Of a stretch of 64,000 nucleotides of DNA, positions 1 through 10,494 are shown piece after piece. The translations under genes were made by a program, and so were the position numbers. Each line of letters starts with the position of its first letter. Position 1 is the stretch's first letter. The DNA lies in the NCBI GenBank assembly GCA_963718775.1, contig OY970377.1, positions 1,116,001 to 1,180,000 on the forward strand, in the 5' to 3' direction. The DNA comes from VRUE01 sp963718775. GTDB taxonomy: Bacteria; Actinomycetota; Thermoleophilia; Solirubrobacterales; 70-9. The notes beneath the pieces are model-generated. The model made no database searches, was not told where the DNA came from, and saw only the letters and a program-made list of their open reading frames with translations.

Positions 1-246
1 CATCACTGCCCCAAAGGCCTCTGGGAAGGCGGTCCAGAGGACGACGAGGATGAAGATCAACCAGACGTGGTTGGCCTCCCAGACCGGGGCCAGCGAGCGC
101 TGGATCTGCGCCCGCGGCCGCTCGCCCTTCTCAGCGTCGCCGGCGATCAGGTCCCAGAAGCCGCCGCCGAAGTCAGCGCCCCCGAAGACCGCATAGAGAG
201 TCGCCCCAACCCAAAGGATCACCGCCGCCACGTCGGCCTTGGTCAT
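1..246 (-). CDS. cydB: Cytochrome bd ubiquinol oxidase subunit II (partial, N-terminal 82 residues)
   Basis: Reading back from the ATG at 246 gives MTKADVAAVILWVGATLYAV followed by FGGADFGGGFWDL, the typical first-helix region of CydB, and then APVWEANHVWLIF, a strongly conserved CydB motif. The rest lies beyond the left edge of the window. CydB is the membrane partner of CydA in the bd-type terminal oxidase, which oxidises quinol and reduces oxygen without pumping protons. It follows cydA with a 64-bp gap that is almost filled by a palindrome, and only a weak GGGG lies before the start. Family assignment is secure; the start is the only ATG in a sensible place. Confidence 0.93.
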   Translation of the reverse strand, partial: MTKADVAAVILWVGATLYAVFGGADFGGGFWDLIAGDAEKGERPRAQIQRSLAPVWEANHVWLIFILVVLWTAFPEAFGAVM

Positions 247-260
247 CGCCCCAAACCCCC

Positions 261-309
261 GCCGACGGGACGAAATGCGGAACCAGGGTCAGGATTTCGG
301 CCCGTCGGC
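261..309. repeat. Palindromic repeat, family B copy 1 (between cydA and cydB)
   Basis: Arms GCCGACGGGACGAAAT (261-276) and ATTTCGGCCCGTCGGC (294-309) are inverted repeats with one mismatch, separated by 17 bp. The bases from 251 onward (CCAAACCCCCGCCGACGGGA) also occur on the opposite strand at 59805-59824, at the outer side of the palindrome next to the DUF559 gene. That shared flank, longer than the arm itself, argues for common descent rather than a chance terminator. It fills the gap between two genes that normally form one operon. Confidence 0.75.
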
Positions 310-310
310 A

Positions 311-1702
311 TCATCGGACGAGCTCTTCGGGGGGCGCGTAGGGGGTGCCGGCTTCGTCTGCGCTGCCGCCCTGCTCGCGCCAGCGGCGCGACATCCCGCG
401 CAGGACGAGGATCGCGATCGTGCCCAGCGCCGCGTAAAGCAGCAGGATCCCGGCGAAGGCGAACCAGATCCCCTTCGCCTCGGTAACCGCTTCGGAGGTG
501 CGCATGTAGCCCTGCACGATCCAGGGCTGGCGGCCGACCTCGGTGACGATCCAACCGCACCAGAGAGCGAGGACAGCGCCGGCGCCGGAGACGGCGACTG
601 CGCGCAGGAACCACGGTGTCTGGGGGATCTCGCGGCGTCGCCACCAGACGAAGGCCAGCCAGGCGCCGAGGCCGAGCAGGGCGGTGCCGATGCCGACCAT
701 CGCGTCGAAGGCGAGGTGGAGCAGCGTGTTGGCCGGCGGGCGCTCGTCGGCCGGGATGTCCTGCAAGCCGATCACCTTGGTGTCGGCGCTGAAGCCGACC
801 AGGAAGGAGTCGAGGTCGGGGATCGGGATCGCCCCCTTCACCCCGTCGGAGGTGCAGATCCCGCCGACGTACTCAGTCTGGTGGGTGCCGGTCTTCTGGA
901 TGCACTCCATGCCGGCGAACTTGGCCGGCTGGTGGTCGGCAACTTCGCGGGCGGCGGTGTCGCCGACGAAGAGCTGGATCGGCGTCGCGATGCAGGCGAT
1001 CGTCAGCGGGATCAGCAGCCCGAGCCGGTGCAGGCGGTCGCGCCGCCCTTTCAGCATCCCGATCGCGTAGATCGAGGCGACGAGGAAGCCGGCGACCATG
1101 TAGGCAGCGAGGATCATGTGCGGCACCTCGTAGCTCCAGGCGGCGTTGAAGAGGATCTTGAAGGGCTCGGTTTCGACCACCTCGCCGGCGGCGTCGAGGG
1201 CGAAGCCCTGGGGCTGGTTCATCCAAGCGTTGGCGGTGACGACCGAGAAGGCGCCGCCAATCCCGGTTACGACCATCGGCACGCCGGACCAGAAGTGGGC
1301 CCAGCCGCTGAGCCGTTTCCAGCCGTAGATGTATATGGCCAGGAAGATCGCCTCGACGAAGAAGAAGATGCCCTCGATCGCGAAGGCGATCCCGAAGGCG
1401 TCGCCGAAGCGCTCCATGAAGCGCGGCCAGAGCAGGCCGAACTCGAAGCTGAGCACGGTGCCGGTGACAGCGCCAACCGCGAAAGTCACCGCCATCGCCT
1501 TCGACCAGCGCCGCGCCAGCAGCATCGCGTCCTCGTCGCCGCGCTTGAGGCCGAGCCAGTTGGCGGTGAGGATGATCGCCGGCAGGGCGACGCCGATGCA
1601 GGAGAGGACGATGTGGAAGGCGAGCGTGAACGCCATCAGCTCGCGCGCGGCGAGCAGATTGGATGCCGACGCCGCGAGCGGGAGGGCGTCGAGCAGCGGC
1701 AC
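311..1702 (-). CDS. cydA: Cytochrome bd ubiquinol oxidase subunit I
   Basis: 463 aa, normal for a CydA with a short Q-loop. The start is GTG at 1702, three bases after the pgi stop, with GGAG lying inside the pgi 3' end, so the two genes are probably translationally coupled. The N-terminal helix holds FHIVLSCIGVALP, including a conserved histidine in the heme-ligand region; IYGWKRLSGWAHF and GRQPWIVQGYMRTSEAVT are signature CydA stretches, the latter around the conserved GRQPW. About nine hydrophobic segments are visible. CydA binds hemes b558, b595 and d and oxidises quinol. It is placed directly downstream of carbon-metabolism genes and upstream of cydB. Confidence 0.96.
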   Translation of the reverse strand: MPLLDALPLAASASNLLAARELMAFTLAFHIVLSCIGVALPAIILTANWLGLKRGDEDAMLLARRWSKAMAVTFAVGAVTGTVLSFEFGLLWPRFMERFGDAFGIAFAIEGIFFFVEAIFLAIYIYGWKRLSGWAHFWSGVPMVVTGIGGAFSVVTANAWMNQPQGFALDAAGEVVETEPFKILFNAAWSYEVPHMILAAYMVAGFLVASIYAIGMLKGRRDRLHRLGLLIPLTIACIATPIQLFVGDTAAREVADHQPAKFAGMECIQKTGTHQTEYVGGICTSDGVKGAIPIPDLDSFLVGFSADTKVIGLQDIPADERPPANTLLHLAFDAMVGIGTALLGLGAWLAFVWWRRREIPQTPWFLRAVAVSGAGAVLALWCGWIVTEVGRQPWIVQGYMRTSEAVTEAKGIWFAFAGILLLYAALGTIAILVLRGMSRRWREQGGSADEAGTPYAPPEELVR

Positions 1703-1705
1703 GGC

Positions 1706-3346
<1,641 letters not shown>

Positions 3347-3355
3347 CACCCCTCC

Positions 3356-3402
3356 TTCCGGTGCGCTTTATGTACCTCTGGGGTGCAAAAGGCGCACCGG
3401 AA
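3356..3402. repeat. 47-bp hairpin repeat, family A copy 1 (pgi/tal gap)
   Basis: Arms of 21 bp with a 5-bp centre, starting TTCCGGTGCGCTTTATG and ending GGCGCACCGGAA. The two arms pair with a few mismatches. It occupies nearly all of the 58-bp gap between the tal stop and the pgi start, leaving only the pgi ribosome site. The same 47-bp design recurs at 24607 and 35740. There is no T-run, so it is not an ordinary terminator, although the hairpin could still attenuate transcription or protect mRNA ends between tal and pgi. Confidence 0.9.
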
Positions 3403-3404
3403 GC

Positions 3405-4505
3405 TCACGCCCGCGCCCCGGCCTGCGACTCGATCGTCTTCAACATCTCATCCCACGACTTCGCGAAGGCATCCTTGCCCTCCTCCTGCAACCGCTTGGC
3501 GAGCGCGTCGACGTCGATGCCGGCATCGCCGAATTCGGCCAGCACCCGGTCGCAGTCGCCGCCATCCGGGGGGACCAGCGCACCGACCTCGCCGTGATCG
3601 GCGAAGGCGTGCAGGGTCGGCTCGGGCATCGTGTTGACCGTGAAGGGCGAGGCGAACCCCCCGATGTAGAGGGTGTCGGAGGCGTTGGGGTCCTTGGTGC
3701 CGGTGCTCGCCCAGAGCAGGCGCTGCGGTCGCGCCCCCTCGTTCATCAGCCGTTGCATGCGAGGCGAGTCGAGCAGCTCGCGGTAGGCGCGGTAGGCCTG
3801 GAAGCCGATCGCCAGGCCGAGCCGGTTGTGCAGCTCGTCCGGAACCTCGCCGCTGACGGCGACGTCCCAGCGGCTCATGAAGATCGAGGCCACCGAGGCG
3901 ACGTCGGCGCTGCGCCCGGCCTCTATCCGCCGTTCGATTCCCTTCATGTAAGCGTCAGCCGCGGCGAGGTACTGCTCGGCATCGAAGAGCAGCGTGACGT
4001 TGATCGGGATGCCGGCGAAGATCGACTCCTCGATCGCCGTCAGGCCGGCCTCGGTGCCGGGGATCTTGATGAAGAGGTTGTCGCGCTGCGCTTTGGCGTG
4101 CAGGGCGACTGCCTCCTCGATCGTCGCCTCGGCATCGTCGGCGATCAGCGGCGAGACCTCGAGCGAGCAGTAGCCGTCGACGCCGGCGGTGCGCTCGTGG
4201 ACGCCCTTGAAGAGATCGGTGGCGTCGCGCAAGTCGGCGAGCGCCAGCTCGAAGAAGATCCGCTCTGGAGGAGTCGCGCCAATTCCCTCCTCGGTTATGG
4301 CGCTGTCGCTCAGCTCGGCGATCTGCTCGTCGTAGGCATCGCCGCCCGAGATCGCCTTGTCGAAGATCGTCGGGTTGGAGGTCAGACCGGTGACAGAGAG
4401 GTCCCGGATGTAGCCCTCCAGCGTGCCGTCGGCCAGCATCGTGCGGGTGATGTTGTCGAGCCAGAGGCTCTGGCCCGCCTCGTGCAACTTCGCGGTCGGC
4501 TTCAT
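3405..4505 (-). CDS. tal: Transaldolase
   Basis: 366 aa, matching the long actinobacterial/cyanobacterial transaldolase type. It begins with GQSLWLDNITRTML and VTGLTSNPTIFDKAISG, the N-terminal signature, and has NLFIKIPGTEAGL with the Schiff-base lysine of the TIM barrel. It moves a dihydroxyacetone unit from sedoheptulose-7-phosphate to glyceraldehyde-3-phosphate in the non-oxidative pentose phosphate pathway. The ATG overlaps the tkt stop by four bases (ATGA), a sign of translational coupling, so tkt and tal form one operon. The stop is followed at once by the family A hairpin. Confidence 0.96.
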   Translation of the reverse strand: MKPTAKLHEAGQSLWLDNITRTMLADGTLEGYIRDLSVTGLTSNPTIFDKAISGGDAYDEQIAELSDSAITEEGIGATPPERIFFELALADLRDATDLFKGVHERTAGVDGYCSLEVSPLIADDAEATIEEAVALHAKAQRDNLFIKIPGTEAGLTAIEESIFAGIPINVTLLFDAEQYLAAADAYMKGIERRIEAGRSADVASVASIFMSRWDVAVSGEVPDELHNRLGLAIGFQAYRAYRELLDSPRMQRLMNEGARPQRLLWASTGTKDPNASDTLYIGGFASPFTVNTMPEPTLHAFADHGEVGALVPPDGGDCDRVLAEFGDAGIDVDALAKRLQEEGKDAFAKSWDEMLKTIESQAGARA

Positions 4506-6541
4506 GAGAGCAGCTCCTTTGCGGCTTCGGCCACCCGGTCGGGGGTGAAGCCGAACTTGGTTTGAACGTCTTTCAGCGGCGCCGAGGTGCCAAAGGTGTG
4601 CATCCCGACCTTGACGCCGTCAGACCCAACGTAGCGATCCCAGCCCATGGTCGAGGCCTCCTCGACCGAGACGCGGGCGGTGACGCTCGGCGGCAGCACC
4701 TGGTCGCGGTAGGCGTCGTCCTGGCGGTCGAAGAGCTCGCAGCAGGGCATGCTGACAACACGCGCGCGAACGCTCTCACCCTTTAGCTCCTCATATGCCG
4801 CAAGCGCCAGGGCGACCTCGCTCCCGGTGGCGATCAGGATGACCTCGGGATCGCCCCCGTCGGCGTCGGCCAGAACGTAGGCGCCACGGCGTAGTCCCTC
4901 CGCCGAGCCGTATTTATCGCGGTCGAAGACCGGCACGTTCTGGCGGGTGAGGACGAGTGCGACCGGCTGGTGGCTGCGGTCGATCGCCACCCGCCAGGCC
5001 TCGGCGACCTCGTTGGCGTCGGCGGGGCGGATCACGTCGAGTCCCGGGATCGCCCGCAGCGAGGCGAGCTGCTCGACCGGCTGGTGGGTCGGGCCGTCCT
5101 CGCCGAGGCCGATCGAGTCGTGGGTGAAGACGTGGATCACCGGCAGCTCCATCAGCGCCGAGAGGCGGATCGCCGGGCGGGCGTAGTCGGAGAAGGTCAG
5201 GTAGGTCGACCAGAGCGGGCGCAGCTTCGAGAGCGAGAGGCCGTTGGAGATCGCCGCCGACTCGTGCTCGCGGATGCCGAAGTGGAGCTGGCGGCCGTCG
5301 TAGGCGCCGGGCTCGAAGTCCGCCGCGCCGTCGAACTTGAGACGGACCGAGGTCGAGTCGGTGAGGTCGGCAGAGCCGGCAATCAGCCAGGGCAGGCGCT
5401 CGCCGATCGCGTTCTCGACCTGCTGGGAGGCCTTGCGGGTGGCGATGCCCTTCTCGTCGGCGTCGAAGCTGGGGATCGCCGCGTCCCAGCCGGCCGGCAG
5501 CTGGCGCTTCTGCTGGGCGTCGATCTCGGCAGCGAGATCGGTGTTGTCCTTGGCGTAGTCGGTGAGCCTGCCCTGCCAGGCTGCGTTCAGCTCGGCGCCG
5601 CGCTTGCCGACTCCGTCGGCGAAGTGCTCGTGGACGCCGTCGGGGACGAGGAACTGGGCGTCCTCGGGCCAGCCGTAGGCGCGCTTGGTCTCGCGCACCT
5701 CCTCCTCACCCAGCGGTTCGCCGTGGGCTGCCGAGGTGTCGACCTTGTGCGGTGAGCCGTAGCCGATGTGGCTGTCGACGATGAGCAGCGTCGGCCGCTC
5801 TTCCTCACCCTTGAACTCCTCGAAGGCGGTGGCGATCAGCTCGGTGTCGTTGGCGTCGCCGACCCGGGTGACGTTCCAGCCGTAGCCCATGAAGCGGGCG
5901 GCGACGTCATCGCCATAGGCAAGGTCGGTCTTGCCGTCGATCGTGATGTGGTTGTTGTCGTAGACCCAGCAGAGGTTGTCGAGCTCGAGGTGGCCGGCGA
6001 GCGAGGCGGCTTCGTTGGAGACCCCCTCCATCAGGCAGCCGTCGCCGGCGATCGCGTAGACGTCGAAGTCGAAGAGCTCGGCGCCGTAGCGGGCGCCCTG
6101 CCACTTCGAGGCGATCGCCATACCGACCGAGGTGGCGACGCCCTGGCCGAGCGGGCCGGTGGTCGTCTCGACTCCCGAGGTCCAGCGATACTCGGGGTGG
6201 CCGGGAGCGCGCGAGTCGAGCTGGCGGAAGCTTTCGATGTCAGCGAGCGAGACGGCCGGGTCGCCGACCACCTCGTAGTCGGGATCGACCGCCTTGACGC
6301 CCGCCAAGTGAAGCAGCGAGTAGAGCAGCATCGAGGCGTGGCCGGCCGAGAGCACGAAACGGTCGCGGCCGGGCCAGATCGGATCAGCCGGGTCGAATCG
6401 CAGGAAGCGCTGCCAGAGCGTGTAGGCGACCGGCGCCAGCGCCATCGGCGTCCCCGGGTGGCCCGAGTTGGCCTTCTGGATCGCGTCGATCGAGAGGGTG
6501 CGAATCGTGTTGATGCAGAGCTGGTCGATGTCGCGACTCAC
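4502..6541 (-). CDS. tkt: Transketolase
   Basis: 679 aa, full length. The N-terminal thiamine-diphosphate domain shows NSGHPGTPMALAP, the proton-transfer histidines, and GDGCLMEGVSNEAASLAGH followed by VYDNNHI, the metal/TPP motif. The pyrimidine domain has GIREHESAAISNG, and EDGPTHQPVEQLA marks the C-terminal half. It transfers two-carbon units between pentose and hexose phosphates. The start is GTG at 6541 with a modest AGGA upstream. It overlaps tal by four bases. A 117-bp inverted repeat separates it from the upstream kinase gene, so its promoter or processing site may lie there. Confidence 0.97.
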   Translation of the reverse strand: MSRDIDQLCINTIRTLSIDAIQKANSGHPGTPMALAPVAYTLWQRFLRFDPADPIWPGRDRFVLSAGHASMLLYSLLHLAGVKAVDPDYEVVGDPAVSLADIESFRQLDSRAPGHPEYRWTSGVETTTGPLGQGVATSVGMAIASKWQGARYGAELFDFDVYAIAGDGCLMEGVSNEAASLAGHLELDNLCWVYDNNHITIDGKTDLAYGDDVAARFMGYGWNVTRVGDANDTELIATAFEEFKGEEERPTLLIVDSHIGYGSPHKVDTSAAHGEPLGEEEVRETKRAYGWPEDAQFLVPDGVHEHFADGVGKRGAELNAAWQGRLTDYAKDNTDLAAEIDAQQKRQLPAGWDAAIPSFDADEKGIATRKASQQVENAIGERLPWLIAGSADLTDSTSVRLKFDGAADFEPGAYDGRQLHFGIREHESAAISNGLSLSKLRPLWSTYLTFSDYARPAIRLSALMELPVIHVFTHDSIGLGEDGPTHQPVEQLASLRAIPGLDVIRPADANEVAEAWRVAIDRSHQPVALVLTRQNVPVFDRDKYGSAEGLRRGAYVLADADGGDPEVILIATGSEVALALAAYEELKGESVRARVVSMPCCELFDRQDDAYRDQVLPPSVTARVSVEEASTMGWDRYVGSDGVKVGMHTFGTSAPLKDVQTKFGFTPDRVAEAAKELLS

Positions 6542-6559
6542 TTATTCGATCCTATTTGA

Positions 6560-6676
6560 GGGGCCGGTCCCGGTAGGGGTTGCACTTAACTTTTTCGGTG
6601 AGGAGGGGCCGGGCTGACGCCTCTTAGCGCACGGCGAAAAAGTACAAGACGTTTCACCCCTACCGGGACCGGCCCC
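6560..6676. repeat. 117-bp inverted repeat between the kinase gene and tkt
   Basis: A perfect 21-bp inverted repeat: GGGGCCGGTCCCGGTAGGGG and one more base at 6560-6580 match the reverse complement at 6656-6676. Inside, ACTTTTTCG at 6589-6597 pairs imperfectly with CGAAAAAGT at 6635-6643, so the whole block can fold as a long hairpin. The last base of the right arm begins the stop codon of the kinase gene. The structure resembles a small non-autonomous element with terminal inverted repeats more than a terminator, because no T-run follows either arm. No other copy is present in this window. Confidence 0.8.
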
Positions 6677-8470
6677 TACGGTTCGATGCGAGTCACCGAG
6701 CCGTCGCCATTGTTGGCTACCCAGACGGCGTCTGAGCCGACGGCGACTGCGCCAGGGTTGGGGCCGACCGCGATCGGGTTGCCAGTGAGCTCGCCGCCCT
6801 CGATGTCGATGCGGCTGACCGTGCCGTCTGCCGCATTGCCGACCCAGACCGTTTCGGGGCCGGCGTCGATGCCACCCGGGACGCCACCGACCGCGATTGG
6901 GTCGCCGAGGATCGTGTGCAAGGAGGGATCGACCCGCGTCACCGTGCTCGAGCGGCTGTTGGCGACCCAGACGAGGCCGCCGGCGACGGTGACCCCGGCG
7001 GGGCCGCGGCCGACCAGGATCGGGTCGCCCACCTCGGTGCTGCCGAGGTCGACGCGACGGACCGCGCTGGTCGAGGCGCTGCTCTCCCAGAGGCCGCCGG
7101 CGCCGACGGCTAGTCGCAGCGGCGCGGCGTGGGTGCCGAGGCCGCGCTCGACGATCCGCGCTGACTGCGCGTCGATCGCGGTGACGCCGGCGTCGGCCTC
7201 GTCGGCGACCCAGATCCGGCCGCCACCGGAGACGATCGCGCCGGGGCTGCCGCCTACTGCGATCCGCGTAGTCGCAGGCTTGTCCGGATCGATTCGCAGG
7301 ACGGCGCCGGTGCGTGGATTCGAGACCCAGACGTAGCCGGCGCCGATCGTCACACCCGGAGACACCCCGTCCGACTCGCAGCTTCGAGACGACCTGGCGC
7401 GTGTCGGCGTCGATTCCGGAGAGGGTGCCGTCGGTGGAGCTGGTCACCCAGACGGTCCGCGGGCCAACCGCGAGGCGGAGCGGCGGATCGGCGACCGCGA
7501 TCGGCGCGGAGACGGAGACTCCGTCGCCGCCGAGCAGAGTGAACGCCAGTGCGATCGCCCCGGCTGTGACCGCGACAGCCGCGCCCAGCCACTGCTTCGC
7601 GCGGCGCGTCAGCCGGGGGCGGCGAGAGGGCGACGAGCCGATGGGCAGCGTCGGCACCTCACGGCCCGCGGAGAGCACCTTGGTGGCGGCCGGGGCAGCG
7701 CCCTCGCGCTCGGCGGCAGCAGCGATCAGCTCGCCGGCTGTGCGGTAGCGATCGACCGGGTCCTTTGCGACCGCTCGCTCGATCACGGCATCGATCCCCT
7801 CTGGCATCTCCGGCTCGGTATCGGCGTCCTTGCGGGCGTAGGGGACGATCCCGGTCAGCGCCTCATAGAGCACGCAGCCGAGCGAGTAGACGTCGGCGGC
7901 TGGGTCGACCCTCTCTCCTCGCCACTGCTCGGGCGCCATGTACTCGACCGTGCCGACGATCGAGGCGCCAGCGCTTCCGCCCGTCTCCTCGAAGGCCTTG
8001 GCCAAGCCGAAGTCCGAGAGGTAGGCGCGCTCGCCTTCGACCAGGATGTTGTGCGGCTTGACGTCGCGGTGGACGATGCCGGCGGCGTGAGCGGCGTCGA
8101 GCGCTTCGGCAATCTGGCCGAGCAGCGCGATCGCCCGCTCCGGCGCCAGCCGCCCCTCGCGATCGATCAGCCTGCGCAGGTCGCCGCCCTCGACGAGGCG
8201 CATCGCGACGATCAGCTCGCCGTCCTCCTCGCGGGCGTCGTAGACCGGCACGACGCTCGGGTGGTCGAGGCTGGCGGCGAGGCGTGACTCGCGCAGGAAG
8301 CGCTCGCGGAAGCCCTCTTTGCCGGCTAGCTCGCGGGAGATCACCTTGAGCGCGACCGTACGTTCGAGGGTCAGCTGCGTCGCCCGGTAGACGACCCCCA
8401 TACCACCGCGGGCAATCAGCGAATCGATTCGGTAGCCGGCGAGCGTGGAGCCGATAGCTGGTTCTCCCAC
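6676..8470 (-). CDS. Membrane Ser/Thr protein kinase with C-terminal beta-propeller; frame broken by one base
   Basis: The 5' frame (GTG at 8470) encodes a complete PknB-like kinase: glycine loop IARGGMGVVYRA, Lys42 in VALKVI, HRDVKPHN at 134-141, DFG at 153-155 and YMAPEQWRGE. A juxtamembrane linker and one membrane helix (about 294-314) follow. Downstream, repeats such as GRIWVADEADAGVTAID and GLVWVANSRSSTVTRVDP form an extracytoplasmic NHL/YVTN-type propeller ending at 6676. The two parts lie in different frames; the switch falls near 7365-7368 at a run of four G (minus strand), and removing one G restores about 597 aa. It could be a sequencing error or a real frameshift. The kinase half is intact either way. 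An FHA protein lies nearby (9806-10399). Confidence 0.85.
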
Positions 8471-8497
8471 GCCGCGGTTATACCGGCGGGCAACGAC

Positions 8498-8530
8498 GAA
8501 AGGCCCCCTCCAACCTCAAGGGGGCCTTTC
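8498..8530. terminator. Hairpin terminator upstream of kinase / downstream of TolB-like gene
   Basis: GAAAGGCCCCCT (8498-8509) and AGGGGGCCTTTC (8519-8530) form a perfect 12-bp stem with a 9-nt loop. It lies just beyond the stop of the minus-strand TolB-like gene at 8551 and before the kinase start at 8470. The TTTC edge on both strands suits an intrinsic terminator for the TolB-like transcript. Confidence 0.75.
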
Positions 8531-8550
8531 GCGCTGGAGCCGGGGGAGTC

Positions 8551-9636
8551 CTAACGCCGCACCGGCTGCCAGGCCATCACGGGGCCGATCGTCACGGACA
8601 CGCCACCGATGGTGTGGCTGCCTGCCGCGACGTAGGAACGGTGGCCCGTGGCGACGTCGATCACCGAGAGCGCCTCTTCTTCGTCGCTGGCGGTGAATGC
8701 CGCGACCTGGCGCCCGTCGGAGGAGAAGACCGCGTTGGTCTTGGCCTGGTCGGGCAGCTCGGCGAGCTTGCGGCCCTTGCCGCCAAGCTGCTTCACCCAG
8801 AGGCCCTGATCGCGCCGGAAGAGCAGCGTGCGGCCTTTGGCGGTCGCGTCCTCGACGTAGGCGGAGCCGACGCCGACGATCAATTTGCGGGCTTTGCTGC
8901 CGTCGCTGCGCATCGTGAAGATGTCGGCGAAGGCGCTCGGCCCTTCGCTGCTCTCACCGCGGCTGAAGACGATCGTCGCACCGAGGTGACGGGGGGCGAA
9001 ATCGTCGCGGCCGGTACGGGTGAGCCGAACCAGCTTGGCGCCCGATGGCCGCACCGAGTAGATGTCATCGGCCGTGCCGCCGCCGGTTACGGCAACGCTG
9101 CGGACGAAGGCGACGCTGCGCCCGTCGGGTGAGAAGGACGCTTCGTGCTCATCGCCGGCGGAAGCAGCGAGGCGGTGCAGGCCGGCGCCACCGGACTTGA
9201 CCGTGTAGAGGTCGCGTGGCCCGTCGGCGATGGCACGACGCTCGAAGACGACGAGCCTGCCGTTGGGCGAGACGACCGGGCGGGAGTCGAGCTCGGCGCC
9301 GCTGGTCAGCCGGCGCTGCCCCGAGCCGTCGGCTCGCATCGCGTAGATGTCACCCGCCCGCACGAAGGCGATCGTCGTGCCATCGGCTGAGAAGGCCGGT
9401 TCGCTGTCGGTCGGGTCTTCGGTGAGCTGGTTGAGATGGTTGTCGCGGACCGCGAAGAGACCGCCTTCCGGCGCTTTCGGCTCGGTTTTTTTGCCTTCGA
9501 CTTCGTCGCCGCCTTTGTCGACGGTGACTTTCGAGAAAACGATCGCACCGGTTTTCCCGGCGGCGGCCGAGGCCGTCGCGGGAACAGCCATCGCGAGGGC
9601 AATCAGGAATGCGGCTATGAACTTTGAGTTGAACAT
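8551..9636 (-). CDS. Secreted TolB-like (PD40) beta-propeller protein
   Basis: 361 aa from ATG at 9636, chosen because AGGGGAG precedes it at good spacing and the first residues (MFNSKFIAAFLIALAMAV, then PATASAAA) form a clear signal peptide. The mature part has repeated WD40-like PD40 units: TEDPTDSEPAFSADGTTIAF, ASFSPDGRSVAFVR and AVFSSDGRQVAAF. Such propellers bind partner proteins at the cell surface; no enzymatic residues are recognisable. An upstream in-frame extension to 9729 is rejected because it lacks a signal sequence. It is followed by a strong hairpin terminator. The exact role is unknown. Confidence 0.85.
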   Translation of the reverse strand: MFNSKFIAAFLIALAMAVPATASAAAGKTGAIVFSKVTVDKGGDEVEGKKTEPKAPEGGLFAVRDNHLNQLTEDPTDSEPAFSADGTTIAFVRAGDIYAMRADGSGQRRLTSGAELDSRPVVSPNGRLVVFERRAIADGPRDLYTVKSGGAGLHRLAASAGDEHEASFSPDGRSVAFVRSVAVTGGGTADDIYSVRPSGAKLVRLTRTGRDDFAPRHLGATIVFSRGESSEGPSAFADIFTMRSDGSKARKLIVGVGSAYVEDATAKGRTLLFRRDQGLWVKQLGGKGRKLAELPDQAKTNAVFSSDGRQVAAFTASDEEEALSVIDVATGHRSYVAAGSHTIGGVSVTIGPVMAWQPVRR

Positions 9637-9805
9637 CGGACTCCCCTTTTGGGTCGGTTTGCTTACGCGACCGATGCTCCGCCGCAGGGGCGTTCCTGCC
9701 AACGACACCGGCGTCACCCGGCGAGCCACGTCTGGCCCGGTCCGGGCCAGACGACTGCTGCATTCACCGTCTATATGACGGCGAGTGCAGAACTGACGGT
9801 CGGAG

Positions 9806-10399
9806 CTAGCGGTCCAGGCCGAGCTCGATGACGCGGGCGGCGATCAGGCGCGGGCGGTCACGGCCGGAATCGCCGGGGACGTCGAGCTTGGCGGCGAGAG
9901 CATCGAGGCGGCGCTGGGCGGTGCGCTCGCTGACGTGCAGTTCCTCGGCGATCTCGGCGCGGGTGGCGGGACGGCCGGCGAAGGCGCCCTCGCTGCGATA
10001 GGGAGCGACCAGCGCGGCGGCGGTCGCCCGCTCCTCTTCGTTGAGAGCGACCGACGGCGCCGCCGCGGGCACCGTCCCGCCCGCCCTGCCGGGGACCGGG
10101 TCGGAGACTTCGAGCCTGTACCCGCCGACGACCAGCGTGTCGCCATCGCGCAGGCGCCGCGGCCGGTCGAGCGGCTCGCCGTTGAGCGCCGTGCCGTTGC
10201 GGCTGTCGAGGTCGGTCGCCATCAGTGTGCCGCCACGATTCTCGATCTCGAGGTGGTTCCAGGAGACCGCCTCGTCGTCGATGCAGACGTCGGCTTCGGG
10301 GTCGCGGCCGATCACCGTGCGCTCCGCCCCGAGCGCCACCGACCGCGGCTCGCCGCCTTCACCCGTCAGCCAGATCCGCGCGTCCATCGCCGCGAGCAT
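9806..10399 (-). CDS. FHA-domain protein with C-terminal helix-turn-helix
   Basis: About 197 aa. Residues 1-95 form a forkhead-associated domain: TVIGRDPEADVCIDD, VSWNHLEIENR and DLDSRNGTALNG are the phosphothreonine-binding loops. The C-terminal part, TRAEIAEELHVSERTAQRRL, reads as a winged or sigma-like helix-turn-helix. FHA domains read threonine phosphorylation, so the Ser/Thr kinase 1.3 kb downstream is a plausible partner (inference). GTG at 10405 and ATG at 10399 or 10387 are alternative starts; a GGAGG-rich stretch at 10406-10425 favours the first two. It is divergent from rpiA across a perfect palindrome. Confidence 0.85.
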   Translation of the reverse strand: MLAAMDARIWLTGEGGEPRSVALGAERTVIGRDPEADVCIDDEAVSWNHLEIENRGGTLMATDLDSRNGTALNGEPLDRPRRLRDGDTLVVGGYRLEVSDPVPGRAGGTVPAAAPSVALNEEERATAAALVAPYRSEGAFAGRPATRAEIAEELHVSERTAQRRLDALAAKLDVPGDSGRDRPRLIAARVIELGLDR

Positions 10400-10425
10400 A
10401 GACACGACTCCCTCCTCCCTCCTCC

Positions 10426-10474
10426 GAACTGCATCAAATTCCCGGCCTGCTGGACCGGGAATTTGATGCAGTTC
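10426..10474. repeat. Perfect 49-bp palindrome in the FHA/rpiA divergent promoter
   Basis: Left arm GAACTGCATCAAATTCCCGG (10426-10445) and right arm CCGGGAATTTGATGCAGTTC (10455-10474) are perfect 20-bp inverted repeats around a 9-bp centre. It lies 26 bp from the FHA start and 20 bp from the rpiA start. The arms are long and AT-richer than their surroundings. It may be an operator, or a dispersed hairpin like the 47-bp families; only one copy is seen in this window. Confidence 0.85.
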
Positions 10475-10494
10475 GTCTGTGGGGGCGGGATAGA

